DNA of 64,000 nucleotides from Mycolicibacterium grossiae. Its GTDB lineage: Bacteria; Actinomycetota; Actinomycetes; Mycobacteriales; Mycobacteriaceae. The number at the start of each line of letters is the position of its first letter. The first letter of the stretch is position 1. The position numbers and the translations under genes were made by a program. The notes beneath the pieces were generated by a model. It was given only the letters and a program-made list of their open reading frames with translations, had not been told where the DNA came from and did not search any database. Below, piece after piece: positions 34,382 through 42,500 of this stretch. The stretch is from contig NZ_CP043474.1 of assembly GCF_008329645.1 (NCBI RefSeq), positions 1,178,001 to 1,242,000 of the forward strand. The letters run 5' to 3'.

Positions 34382-34386
34382 GGCCG

Positions 34387-35082
34387 TCAGGCGACGTCGG
34401 ACTGCACGCCGTCGGGCGCGTCCTCGGCCACCAGGCCGGAGGCGATGACCTCGTCGGCCCGCGCGCACAGCGCGGCCATCACGTCGGCCTCGTCGACGAA
34501 GCCCGAGTACAGCCCGATGCCCCAGAGGATCGACGACAGCAGCCCCACCGTGGCGCGCACGCTGGTGTCGGGCGCCAGTTCGCCGCGTTCGATGGCGCCG
34601 CGGACCATGCCCGCGAGGAAGCGTTCGGTCCCCGACAGCAGCGGCCCCTTCGCACGGCCGTCGCGCGTCCCGCGTGCGGCGTCGAGGTACTCGCGGATCA
34701 TGAACGCCATCACCGAGCGGTCTCCGAAGTCCAGCGCGTGCATCGCGGCCAGGTACGCCCGGATCTGCCGGCGCAGCGTCGGTTCTCCCGCCACGTCGCG
34801 CACCGACTCCTCGAGCAGCGCCACGGTGTCGGCGACGACGTCGACGTACACCTCGTGGAGGCTGCCGAAGTAGTAGTACACCGCCCGGATGGACAGGCCG
34901 GCCTCCCGAGCCACCATCTTCAGCGTCGTCGCCCGGTAGCCGTGCACCCCGAGCACCGTCCGTGCCGCGCGCAGGATGTCGGCCCGCGTGCGGTCGGAGT
35001 CCCGTCCGGCGGGACGCCCCCGCACCGGCGTGGGCGCCCGGCCGCGGGGCGTCCTGCCGCGCGGTGACGTCCGCTCGGGCAC
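34387..35082 (-). CDS. TetR-family transcriptional regulator (Rv0196-like)
   Basis: A 231-residue dimeric repressor. An Arg/Pro-rich leader (about 35 residues) precedes the HTH: RADILRAARTVLGVHGYRATTLKMV and then REAGLSIRAVYYYFGSLHEVY. The ligand-binding part (about 90-220) includes MAFMIREYLDAARG and GLLSSILWGIGLYSGF. The GTG at 35082 is taken as start; a shorter start just before the HTH is possible given the odd leader. It lies 47 bp downstream of the L,D-transpeptidase gene on the same strand and could control it or zmp1. Confidence 0.85.
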   Translation of the reverse strand: MPERTSPRGRTPRGRAPTPVRGRPAGRDSDRTRADILRAARTVLGVHGYRATTLKMVAREAGLSIRAVYYYFGSLHEVYVDVVADTVALLEESVRDVAGEPTLRRQIRAYLAAMHALDFGDRSVMAFMIREYLDAARGTRDGRAKGPLLSGTERFLAGMVRGAIERGELAPDTSVRATVGLLSSILWGIGLYSGFVDEADVMAALCARADEVIASGLVAEDAPDGVQSDVA

Positions 35083-35129
35083 GGCGTGGGTTCCCTCGTG
35101 CGTGGGGTCCGGGTGCGTGAGGTGCGGGC

Positions 35130-36197
35130 CTAGAACATCTGCCAGTCGGACGCACCGTCCGGCTGGTTGTACAGGCCCTTCGAGTTCTTCACGACGACCG
35201 GGTCGCCGCTGCCGAAGTTGTCGTAGAACCACTGCGCGTTGGCGGCGCTGAGGTTGATGCACCCGTGGCTGACGTTGCGCTTCCCTTGATCACCGACCGA
35301 CCACGGCGCGCTGTGCACGAAGATGCCGCTGTTGTCGATGCGGACGGCGTCCTGCACCTTCAGCTTGTAGCCCTCGGCGGAGTCGACCGGCACGCCGTAC
35401 GTCGAGGAGTCCATGACGATGTCGGCGAACTTCTCCAGCACGTAGTACGTGCCGTTCTTGGTCTCGTGCTTGCCGTCGGGCTTGCCCATGGACACCGGGA
35501 ACGTCTTCTCCAGGACGCCGTTGCGGCGGACCTCCATCTGGTGGGTCGCGTCGTCGACGGTGGCGACCAGGTAGTCACCGGTGCGGAAGCTGGACTTGGT
35601 GCCGCCGGCGTCGATGTTCACGACGGTGTTGGCGGGCCAGAAGTCCTGCGGGCGCCAGCGCAGCTGGGTGTCACTGGTCCAGTAGAACCGGCCGGGCACC
35701 GGCGGGTTCGACGTGATGTGCACGGCCTGCTCGGCCAACGCGCGGTCGGCGATGGGGCGGGCGAAGTTGATGTAGATCGGCTTGGCGACGCCGACCATCG
35801 AGCCGTTCGTCGGGTTGAACGTCGGCGGCGCGAACACCGGTTCCCCGGTGTAGGGCAGCGGGTTCTGCCCGGCGGGCGTGCCGGCGGGCACGGTGGCGGG
35901 CGCCCCGTAGTTGTTCACCGCGGGGGTGGTGGCGGTGCCCGGAGTGGCGGGGGCTTGCGGGTCGGCGGCCGGCGGGGCCAGCGGCGCCACGGCGGGTGCC
36001 GGCGGGTCCCACGGCATCGGCGGGAGCTGGAACGGCGGCGGTCCCGGCGGGGCGGGCGGTGCGTCGATGACCGCGGGGTCGGGTGCCGGTTCGGCCCACG
36101 CCGACGGCGCCGCGAGCACCGCACTTCCGGTCAGGCCGGCGGCGAACACGGCCGTCGCGAGCTTCTTCATCGCCATCGCGGGCATCCAACGTGGCAC
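35130..36197 (-). CDS. L,D-transpeptidase (YkuD), Rv0192-like
   Basis: A 355-residue exported enzyme that forms 3-3 cross-links in peptidoglycan or anchors protein to it. A signal peptide (about 1-35, ending SAWA|EPAP), a Pro-rich linker of ~75 residues and an Ig-like domain (about 115-215) precede the YkuD domain, which carries FVHSAPWS and the catalytic Cys313 in SHGCINLS. The GTG at 36197 has GGAGG at ideal spacing; ATGs at 36185, 36176 and 36170 are alternatives. M. tuberculosis Rv0192 (LdtMt4) has the same neighbourhood. Confidence 0.9.
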   Translation of the reverse strand: MPRWMPAMAMKKLATAVFAAGLTGSAVLAAPSAWAEPAPDPAVIDAPPAPPGPPPFQLPPMPWDPPAPAVAPLAPPAADPQAPATPGTATTPAVNNYGAPATVPAGTPAGQNPLPYTGEPVFAPPTFNPTNGSMVGVAKPIYINFARPIADRALAEQAVHITSNPPVPGRFYWTSDTQLRWRPQDFWPANTVVNIDAGGTKSSFRTGDYLVATVDDATHQMEVRRNGVLEKTFPVSMGKPDGKHETKNGTYYVLEKFADIVMDSSTYGVPVDSAEGYKLKVQDAVRIDNSGIFVHSAPWSVGDQGKRNVSHGCINLSAANAQWFYDNFGSGDPVVVKNSKGLYNQPDGASDWQMF

Positions 36198-36283
36198 GTC
36201 GCCACCTCCATCCGAATCACGACCAGTGTCGCACAGCGCGACGACTGGTCCGGCGTCCCGACGGACGCCCCCTGAGCACGCAC

Positions 36284-36778
36284 TCAGGAAACCTGCTGGT
36301 CGAACCACTGCCAGCGCCATACCGTCCCCTCCCGGGGATCGGTTTCCTCCCCGGTGCACTGGAAGCCGACCTTGCGCAACACCGCCGTCGACGCACTCTC
36401 GGCGGGCAGCGTGTGCGCGAGCACCGTGTGCACCGACGGGTCGGCGAGCGCCTTGGCGACCAGGGCCCGCGCGGCGGCGGTGGCGTAGCCGCGGTTGCGG
36501 AACTCCGGGGCGATCTCGTAGCCGATCTCGACCACCCCGTCGTCGGGCGGGCCGACGTAGCCGCCCGAGCCGACGAGCTGATCGGTGACGTCGAGGAACA
36601 GGTGCAGCCACCAGTCGGCCTGGTCGGGGCGCTCGAGGAGCTTGTCCAGGGTGTACTCGATGCCCTCCGGGTATTCCGGCCAGCCGCCGGGCAGCGCGCT
36701 GCCGAGCAGGTCGGCGAACTCGGCGGGGTCGCGCTGGTAGGCCTCGAGCAGTCCGATCGTCGCGGGGACGACCGACAC
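36284..36778 (-). CDS. GNAT-family N-acetyltransferase (RimJ/RimL-like)
   Basis: A 164-residue acetyl-CoA-dependent acetyltransferase. The acetyl-CoA loop is [18 protein letters not shown] and the preceding strand is [30 protein letters not shown] is the standard downstream motif of the RimJ/RimL class. The substrate is not evident. It starts 5 bp after the ricR stop, so it is probably part of the copper operon, which is an unexpected partner. Confidence 0.85.
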   Translation of the reverse strand: MSVVPATIGLLEAYQRDPAEFADLLGSALPGGWPEYPEGIEYTLDKLLERPDQADWWLHLFLDVTDQLVGSGGYVGPPDDGVVEIGYEIAPEFRNRGYATAAARALVAKALADPSVHTVLAHTLPAESASTAVLRKVGFQCTGEETDPREGTVWRWQWFDQQVS

Positions 36779-36783
36779 CGCCG

Positions 36784-37179
36784 TCAGGACCGCACCAGCC
36801 GGGCGATCGCCGCGGACGCCTCGGCGATCTTGCGGTCGGCCTCGTCGCCACCGGCGGCCACGGCATGGCTGACGCAGTGGCCGAGGTGCTCGTCGAGCAG
36901 CCCCAGCGCGACGGACTGCAGTGCGCTGTTGACCGCGCTGATCTGGGTCAGCACGTCGATGCAGTACTTGTCCTCGTCGATCATCCGCGCAATGCCGCGG
37001 ACCTGGCCCTCGATGCGCCGCAGCCGCTTGGCGTAATCGGCCTTCTTCGGTGCGTAACCGTGCGCACCGGCGTCGTCGAGCGCCGGCGCGACGGTCTCGT
37101 CGACCACGGCGTCGGCCATCGAATCGGTCATGGCGTCGGCCTTCTCCCCGGCCGGGGACGGCGCCTCGGAATGGGGCAC
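36784..37179 (-). CDS. ricR: RicR, CsoR-family copper-sensing repressor
   Basis: A 131-residue all-helical repressor that releases DNA when Cu(I) binds. The three copper ligands of CsoR are all present: Cys in [10 protein letters not shown], and the His and Cys of EHLGHC. The [13 protein letters not shown] helix is the family hallmark. An unconserved ~45-residue N-terminus leaves the start uncertain: GTG 37179 or ATG 37131 (MTDSMADAV). It begins 1 bp after the stop of the DUF305 gene. In M. tuberculosis RicR (Rv0190) represses mymT, lpqS, mmcO and itself. A matching palindrome lies upstream of this operon. Confidence 0.93.
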   Translation of the reverse strand: MPHSEAPSPAGEKADAMTDSMADAVVDETVAPALDDAGAHGYAPKKADYAKRLRRIEGQVRGIARMIDEDKYCIDVLTQISAVNSALQSVALGLLDEHLGHCVSHAVAAGGDEADRKIAEASAAIARLVRS

Positions 37180-37180
37180 G

Positions 37181-37843
37181 TCAGCCTCCCATCATCTGCT
37201 TCATCTGGTCGATCTCGGCCTGCTGGGCGTCGACGATCTGCTGCGCGAGGTCCTTGGCGGTCGCGTTGGCGCCGTCGGCGAGTTCGGTCTTGGCCATGTC
37301 GATGGCACCCTCGTGGTGACCGATCATCGACTGCAGCCACAGTGTGTCGAATTCCTTGCCCTTCAGCGACTCGAGGCGCGTCATCGTCGCGTCGTCGACC
37401 ATGCCCTGCATCTGCATGCCGCCCATGTCGTGGCCCTCGTGTCCGCCCGGCGCGGGGGACGCACCGCCGTTCCACTGCGTCAGGAAACCCTTCATGGTCT
37501 CGATCTCCGGCTGCTGCGCCTTCGCGATCGCGGCCGCGAGTTCGACGACCGCCGGGTCCGACGAGCGGCTCGGCACCATGTCCGACAGGGCGACGGCCTG
37601 TTCGTGGTGCGGGATCATGTGGGTGGCGAAGGCCTCGTCGGCCGCGTTGTGCTCGACGGCGTCGGGGTCCGCGTTGGCGGCCGGGGTGTCCGAGCCGGCC
37701 TGCGCCGACGTGGCGTCGTGGGTGTGATCGGTGTGGCCGTCGGATGCGGGCGTGCTGGTGCAGGCGGCGACGGCGGCGGTCGTGGCGATGGCGGCCAGGA
37801 GAGCCGCGACGCGAGCGCTGAGCCGGGCGGAGTGGGTCGTCAT
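37181..37843 (-). CDS. DUF305 family copper-associated lipoprotein
   Basis: A 220-residue exported lipoprotein with lipobox AVAACTST (Cys28). The mature protein is two DUF305 helical repeats, each with the H-M-I-P/G-H-H-E motif: [14 protein letters not shown] at about 75 and [13 protein letters not shown] at about 170. Between signal and repeat is a His-rich stretch (DGHTDHTHD), and between repeats a Met/His-rich one ([14 protein letters not shown]). These residues suit binding of copper in the envelope. It is the first gene of an operon with ricR and sits directly behind a RicR-type operator, so copper induction is strongly suggested. Confidence 0.9.
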   Translation of the reverse strand: MTTHSARLSARVAALLAAIATTAAVAACTSTPASDGHTDHTHDATSAQAGSDTPAANADPDAVEHNAADEAFATHMIPHHEQAVALSDMVPSRSSDPAVVELAAAIAKAQQPEIETMKGFLTQWNGGASPAPGGHEGHDMGGMQMQGMVDDATMTRLESLKGKEFDTLWLQSMIGHHEGAIDMAKTELADGANATAKDLAQQIVDAQQAEIDQMKQMMGG

Positions 37844-37859
37844 GCCACCACCGTACCGG

Positions 37860-37876
37860 ATACCCCTTGGGGGTAT
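37860..37876. promoter_or_regulatory. RicR/CsoR-type operator
   Basis: ATACCCC-TTG-GGGGTAT is a perfect 17-bp inverted repeat and fits the TACCC-N5-GGGTA pattern that I recall for RicR boxes. It lies 17-33 bp before the DUF305 start and 46 bp before ilvD, so it should cover the promoter of the copper operon. Confidence 0.8.
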
Positions 37877-37922
37877 GGAAATGGTTTTGGTGGCGGTCCT
37901 GGTCAGGCGCATAATCGAACGC

Positions 37923-39635
37923 ATGCCCTCAGAGCCCACCGGCACCCAGCCCGACATCAAACCCCGCTCCCGGGACGTCACCGACGGCCTGGAGAAGACC
38001 GCCGCCCGCGGGATGCTGCGCGCCGTGGGCATGGGCGACGACGACTGGGCCAAGCCGCAGATCGGCGTCGGCTCGTCCTGGAACGAGATCACCCCGTGCA
38101 ACATGTCGCTGCAGCGGCTCGCGCAGTCGGTGAAGACCGGCGTGCACGCCGGCGGCGGTTATCCGCTGGAGTTCGGCACCATCTCCGTGTCCGACGGCAT
38201 CTCGATGGGCCACGAGGGCATGCACTTCTCCCTGGTGTCCCGCGAGGTCATCGCCGACAGCGTCGAGACCGTGGTGCAGGCCGAGCGCCTCGACGGCACC
38301 GTGCTGCTCGCCGGCTGCGACAAGTCGATCCCCGGCATGCTGATGGCGGCCGCGCGGCTCGACCTCGCGAACGTCTTCCTCTACAACGGCTCGATCATGC
38401 CGGGCGTCGCCAAGCTCACCGACGGCACCGAGAAGGAGGTCACGATCATCGACGCCTTCGAGGCGGTCGGTGCGTGCGCCCGCGGCCTCATGTCGCGCGA
38501 GGACGTCGACATCATCGAGCGCGCGATCTGCCCCGGCGAGGGCGCGTGTGGCGGCATGTACACCGCCAACACCATGGCCTCCGCGGCCGAGGCTCTCGGA
38601 ATGTCGTTGCCGGGCAGCGCATCTCCAGTCGCCATCGATTCGCGCCGTGACGACTACGCCCGCCGCTCCGGCGAGGCGGTGGTCGAGATGCTGCGCCGCG
38701 GCATCACCGCGCGCGACATCCTCACCAAGGAGGCGTTCGAGAACGCCATCGCCGTGGTGATGGCGTTCGGCGGCTCCACCAACGCGGTGCTGCACCTGCT
38801 CGCCATCGCGTGGGAGGCCAACGTCAAGCTGGGCCTCGAGGACTTCACCCGCATCGGCCAGCGCGTCCCGCACCTGGCCGACGTCAAGCCCTTCGGCCGG
38901 CACGTGATGAAGCACGTCGACGAGATCGGCGGCGTCCCCGTCGTGATGAAGGCGCTGCTCGACGCCGGTCTGCTGCACGGCGACTGCCTGACCGTGACGG
39001 GGAAGACGATGGCCGAGAACCTCGCCCACATCGAGCCGCCGGATCCGGACGGCAAGGTGCTGCGGGCGATGAACAACCCGATCCACCCCACCGGCGGCAT
39101 CACGATCCTGCACGGGTCGCTGGCGCCCGAGGGTGCGGTGGTGAAGTCGGCGGGCTTCGACTCCGACGTCTTCGAGGGCACCGCACGGGTCTTCGAGCGC
39201 GAGCGGGCGGCGCTCGACGCGCTGGAGGACGGCACCATCACCCACGGCGACGTCGTCGTCATCCGCTACGAGGGCCCGAAGGGCGGCCCGGGCATGCGGG
39301 AGATGCTGGCGATCACCGGCGCCATCAAGGGCGCGGGTCTCGGCAAGGACGTGCTCCTGATGACCGACGGCCGGTTCTCCGGCGGCACCACCGGACTGTG
39401 CGTCGGGCACATCGCACCGGAGGCCGTCGACGGCGGACCCATCGCGTTCGTCCGCGACGGTGACCGGATCCGACTCGACGTCGCCAACGGCACGCTCGAC
39501 CTGCTGGTCGACCCGGCCGAACTCGAGTCGCGCAAGGCCGGTTTCGAGCCGCTGCCGCCGGTCTACACGACCGGCGTGCTGGCCAAGTACACCAAGCTGG
39601 TCGGCTCGGCGGCCGTGGGCGCGGTCTGCAGCTAG
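37923..39635 (+). CDS. ilvD: Dihydroxy-acid dehydratase IlvD
   Basis: A 570-residue iron-sulfur dehydratase, the third step of valine/isoleucine synthesis. Cluster cysteines are in [22 protein letters not shown] and [16 protein letters not shown]; the C-terminal [14 protein letters not shown] is family-typical. ATG 37923 ([19 protein letters not shown]) starts at the family position. Divergent from the copper operon with 79 bp between, so the RicR-type palindrome lies also upstream of ilvD. Copper can damage such iron-sulfur dehydratases, which makes the arrangement interesting. Ortholog of Rv0189c in the same place. Confidence 0.97.
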   Translation: MPSEPTGTQPDIKPRSRDVTDGLEKTAARGMLRAVGMGDDDWAKPQIGVGSSWNEITPCNMSLQRLAQSVKTGVHAGGGYPLEFGTISVSDGISMGHEGMHFSLVSREVIADSVETVVQAERLDGTVLLAGCDKSIPGMLMAAARLDLANVFLYNGSIMPGVAKLTDGTEKEVTIIDAFEAVGACARGLMSREDVDIIERAICPGEGACGGMYTANTMASAAEALGMSLPGSASPVAIDSRRDDYARRSGEAVVEMLRRGITARDILTKEAFENAIAVVMAFGGSTNAVLHLLAIAWEANVKLGLEDFTRIGQRVPHLADVKPFGRHVMKHVDEIGGVPVVMKALLDAGLLHGDCLTVTGKTMAENLAHIEPPDPDGKVLRAMNNPIHPTGGITILHGSLAPEGAVVKSAGFDSDVFEGTARVFERERAALDALEDGTITHGDVVVIRYEGPKGGPGMREMLAITGAIKGAGLGKDVLLMTDGRFSGGTTGLCVGHIAPEAVDGGPIAFVRDGDRIRLDVANGTLDLLVDPAELESRKAGFEPLPPVYTTGVLAKYTKLVGSAAVGAVCS

Positions 39636-39647
39636 CGCTTCCGCGGC

Positions 39648-39677
39648 GGGTGTTCCGGCACTAGCGCCGGAACACCC
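39648..39677. terminator. Bidirectional hairpin between ilvD and TetR gene
   Basis: GGGTGTTCCGGC pairs over 12 bp with its complement around the loop ACTAGC. The TAG stop of the TetR gene (39661-39663, read on the minus strand) lies in the loop. Confidence 0.75.
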
Positions 39678-40233
39678 CCGCGGTCGCCAGGCGCACCCGC
39701 TGCCGGGCTGCGGCGGCGTCGTCGCCGAAACGGTCGACCGCCCAGGACGCCGCGGTGACGAGTTCGAAGACCTCACCCGCGGTGATGCCGTCGGCCACCA
39801 CGCCGGCGGCGCGCGCCTGGGCGAGGAAGTCGTCCGTGCGGGCCGTCAGCCGTGCGCACACCGTCCGCACCGGCGAGGTGGCGTCCTCGATCGCGGACGC
39901 GATGCACGTCGGCAGGTTCTGCCAGATGCGCAGCTGCCAGGCCAAGCGGTAGAGCCACTCGTGCAGCGCGCTCTCGGGGTCCATGCCGGACTCGTACTCG
40001 GTCGACGCCGTCAGAAGCTCCCGGACGCTGTCGTCGATGACGGCGACGAGCAGGTCGTCGCGGGTCGGGAAGTTCCGGTAGAACGTCGCGTTGCCGACGC
40101 CGGCCGCCGTGGCGATGCCGTCGATCGGCGCGAGGATGCCGTCGGCCTCGAATCTCGTCCGGGCCGCCGCCAGGATCGCCTCGCGGTTGCGGCGGGCATC
40201 GGCGCGCAACGGCCGTTCCGCGGGCGCAGTCAC
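39661..40233 (-). CDS. TetR-family transcriptional regulator
   Basis: A 190-residue repressor. The HTH is NREAILAAARTRFEADGI then IATAAGVGNATFYRNFPTRDDLL, and a C-terminal ligand domain follows (SALHEWLYRLAWQLRIWQ, TAGEVFELVTAASWAV). It is divergent from an SDR gene over 90 bp with repeated elements in between, which suggests that it controls that reductase. GTG 40233 gives a normal-length N-terminus. Ligand unknown. Confidence 0.9.
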   Translation of the reverse strand: MTAPAERPLRADARRNREAILAAARTRFEADGILAPIDGIATAAGVGNATFYRNFPTRDDLLVAVIDDSVRELLTASTEYESGMDPESALHEWLYRLAWQLRIWQNLPTCIASAIEDATSPVRTVCARLTARTDDFLAQARAAGVVADGITAGEVFELVTAASWAVDRFGDDAAAARQRVRLATAGVFRR

Positions 40234-40267
40234 GTCGCCTCCCCTCGTCCGGAATAACCGGGGACAC

Positions 40268-40303
40268 TCCCCACTTAGTCTTTATCGGGACCTTCCCCAC
40301 TTA
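40268..40303. promoter_or_regulatory. Direct repeats in the TetR/SDR intergenic region
   Basis: TCCCCACTTA occurs at 40268-40277 and again at 40294-40303, 26 bp apart, in the 90-bp divergent gap. They could be operator halves or tandem binding sites for the TetR protein. Confidence 0.4.
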
Positions 40304-40323
40304 CGACGCTACAGGGAGTGACG

Positions 40324-41055
40324 ATGACCGAACGACTCGATGGCAGGACCATCCTGATCACCGGCGCCAACGGCGGACTCGGCCAGGAGTTCGTACGTCA
40401 GGGCCTCGATCGCGGAGCGCGGCGCGTATACGCCGCCGCCCGCACACCGCGGACGTGGGACGACGACCGGGTCGTGCCGCTGCGCCTCGACCTGACCGAC
40501 GCCGCCACCATCGCCGACGCCGCCGCGTCGGCATCCGACGTGGACCTGGTCGTCAACAACGCCGCGATCGCGCCGGAGGCCGACCGCACCCTGCTCTCCG
40601 GTGACGACGACGTCGCCCGGTCGATCTTCGAGACGAACGTGCTGGGCCCCGTTCGCGTGACGAAGGCGTTCGCGCCCGTGCTGGCAGCGCATGGCGGCGG
40701 CGCCATCCTCAACGTGCTCTCGCTGGCGGCGTGGACGCCGGTCCCGACGGCGTACGCCGCATCGAAGGCGGCCGCCTGGTCGGCCAGCAACGCCATGCGC
40801 ATCGAGCTGGCAGCGCAGGGCACCACGGTCACCGGCCTGATCGTCGGGATGATCGACACCGCGATGGGGGCCCGCTTCGACCTGCCGAAGTCCAACCCCG
40901 CCGACGTCGTCGCCCAGGCCTACGACGGTGTCGCCACCGGCGCGTTCGAGGTGCTCGCCGACGAGGACAGCCGCACGGTCAAGTCGCTGCTCTCCGGTCC
41001 CGTCGAGGCCGTCGACGCCGTGCTCGCGGACGCGCTGGCCGCCATCGCGTCCTGA
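40324..41055 (+). CDS. Short-chain dehydrogenase/reductase
   Basis: A 243-residue NAD(P)-dependent oxidoreductase. The Rossmann motif TGANGGLGQEF, the NNAA loop (LVVNNAAIAPEA), the catalytic Ser in NVLSLAAW and the YAASK motif are in order. ATG 40324 has AGGGAG 5 bases upstream, better than the GTG at 40318. It probably reduces or oxidises a small alcohol/carbonyl; the neighbouring TetR gene is a likely regulator. Confidence 0.93.
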   Translation: MTERLDGRTILITGANGGLGQEFVRQGLDRGARRVYAAARTPRTWDDDRVVPLRLDLTDAATIADAAASASDVDLVVNNAAIAPEADRTLLSGDDDVARSIFETNVLGPVRVTKAFAPVLAAHGGGAILNVLSLAAWTPVPTAYAASKAAAWSASNAMRIELAAQGTTVTGLIVGMIDTAMGARFDLPKSNPADVVAQAYDGVATGAFEVLADEDSRTVKSLLSGPVEAVDAVLADALAAIAS

Positions 41056-41064
41056 CCGCCTTCC

Positions 41065-41098
41065 GAGCGGGAGTCCGTTGCTACCCGGACTCCCGCTC
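41065..41098. terminator. Bidirectional hairpin between SDR and reductase genes
   Basis: GAGCGGGAGTCCG at 41065-41077 pairs perfectly over 13 bp with CGGACTCCCGCTC at 41086-41098. The TAG stop of the minus-strand gene (41081-41083) is in the 8-base loop. Confidence 0.78.
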
Positions 41099-41560
41099 GT
41101 GCAGCGCGAAGACCGGGATGCGGCGTCGGGGCGTGGGGTAGCGGGCAACGCGTGGGCTGCGGGCGGCGATCGCCTGGTACGTGCAATCCGCGTCGGCGCC
41201 GGTGATCTCGTGGGCGACGGCGGGAAACGAGCGCTGCCCGACCTCGACGGTGACGTTCGGATGCGCGCGCAGGTTGTGCACCCATGCGGGGTGTCTCGGC
41301 GCTCCGCCGTAGGTGCCGAGCACCACCAGCCGGCCGTCGACCCGGAAGTACTCCAACGGCACCACCCGGATGGCGCCCGTCCGGGCTCCGGATGTCGTCA
41401 GGAGCAGGACGTCGGCGCCGGCGAACGGGCCGCCGACGACTCCGCCGCGGGCGCGGAACGCCGCGACGATGCGCTCGTTGAAGGTGCACAGCACGCCGGG
41501 GTCGGCCTCGACCTCGGCGTGGGTGGGGATCGGGGGCAGCTGGTCGGCGTCGGTCACCAC
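41081..41560 (-). CDS. Deazaflavin (F420)-dependent nitroreductase/quinone reductase family protein
   Basis: A 159-residue split-barrel protein of the DDN/FDOR-A family, which use reduced F420 to reduce quinones and nitro compounds. The conserved block is LLLTTSGARTGAIRVVPLEYF, followed by DGRLVVLGTYGG and PAWVHNLRAHPNVTVEVG. The start is GTG 41560 or 41557 just before TDADQLPP; longer frames reach into the upstream region. It is divergent from an XRE regulator over 99 bp, which may control it. Confidence 0.88.
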   Translation of the reverse strand: MVTDADQLPPIPTHAEVEADPGVLCTFNERIVAAFRARGGVVGGPFAGADVLLLTTSGARTGAIRVVPLEYFRVDGRLVVLGTYGGAPRHPAWVHNLRAHPNVTVEVGQRSFPAVAHEITGADADCTYQAIAARSPRVARYPTPRRRIPVFALHERESG

Positions 41561-41659
41561 CCCACTCTCGGTCGTCGGCGGGCGACGGTGCAGGACCGCT
41601 CCCACCGGGGCACTGGCAGACCCATGGTCCGTCCGGTCCGGTCACGCGATGATGGTGAG

Positions 41660-42490
41660 GTGAGCAGGTCCGAACTCGGCGCATTCCTGCGGGCCCGTCG
41701 GGCCGCGGTGGCGCCGGACGCCGTCAGCCTCCCCGGAACGGGCAGTCGGCGGCGGGTCCCCGGGTTGCGGCGCGAGGAGGTCGCCGACCTCGTCGGGTTG
41801 TCCACCGACTACTACGTCCGCCTGGAGCAGGGCCGCAGCGCACGTCCGTCGGACTCGGTCCTCGAAGCGATCGGGGCCGCGCTGCGACTCGACGCGCCGC
41901 AGCGCCGGCACCTCCAGCACCTCGCCCACCCACCCCGGCGGCGGGCGCCGCTGCCGCGAGAACCGCTCGATGCCGCCACCCGCGCCCTGGTCGACACCAT
42001 GACGGTGCCCACCCTGGTCATGACGGACGCCACGCACGTCCTGGGTTGGAACGCGTTGGCGAGCGAGGTGTTCACCGACTTCGCGAATCGTCCGCTGTCG
42101 CAACGGAATACGGCCTGGCTGCTGTTCTCCGACGCCGACGCCGCGGCCCGGCACCGCGACTGGGCGGCGGCAGCCCGCGACACCGTCGGGATGATGCGCA
42201 TGGCGCTGGGGCGCACCCCCGACGACCCGGACCTGACGGCACTGGTCGCGGACCTGTCGACACGCAGTCCGCGGTTTCGCCGGTACTGGAGCGAGCATCA
42301 CGTCTACGAGAAGTCGACCGGGCTGACGCGGATGCGCCACCCCGTGGTCGGCGACATCGACCTCGCCTTTCTCGCGTGGCGGTTGCAGCCCGCACCGCAC
42401 CATCTGCTGGTGACCTACACCCCGGAACCGGGGTCGGCATCGGCCCACGCGCTCGACCGGCTGCGCTCGTCGATCGCCGCGCGCGCCTGA
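41660..42490 (+). CDS. XRE-family regulator with MmyB-like ligand-binding domain
   Basis: A 276-residue transcription factor. The N-terminal HTH (about residues 5-75) has RVPGLRREEVADLVGLSTDYYVRLEQGR, the form usual in this actinobacterial group. The C-terminal part (about 100-270) is the MmyB-like domain (LVMTDATHVLGWNALASEVF, YWSEHHVYEKSTG, HHLLVTYTPEPGS). GTG 41660 (VSRSELGAFLRARR) is chosen; a longer frame upstream is not coding. It is probably the regulator of the divergent F420-dependent reductase. Confidence 0.9.
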   Translation: MSRSELGAFLRARRAAVAPDAVSLPGTGSRRRVPGLRREEVADLVGLSTDYYVRLEQGRSARPSDSVLEAIGAALRLDAPQRRHLQHLAHPPRRRAPLPREPLDAATRALVDTMTVPTLVMTDATHVLGWNALASEVFTDFANRPLSQRNTAWLLFSDADAAARHRDWAAAARDTVGMMRMALGRTPDDPDLTALVADLSTRSPRFRRYWSEHHVYEKSTGLTRMRHPVVGDIDLAFLAWRLQPAPHHLLVTYTPEPGSASAHALDRLRSSIAARA

Positions 42491-42500
42491 TCCGCGTCGC

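Noticed and set aside
32279..35155. A 958-residue minus-strand open frame over zmp1
   Set aside because: It is opposite a fully conserved metalloprotease and overlaps the real TetR gene in a different frame.
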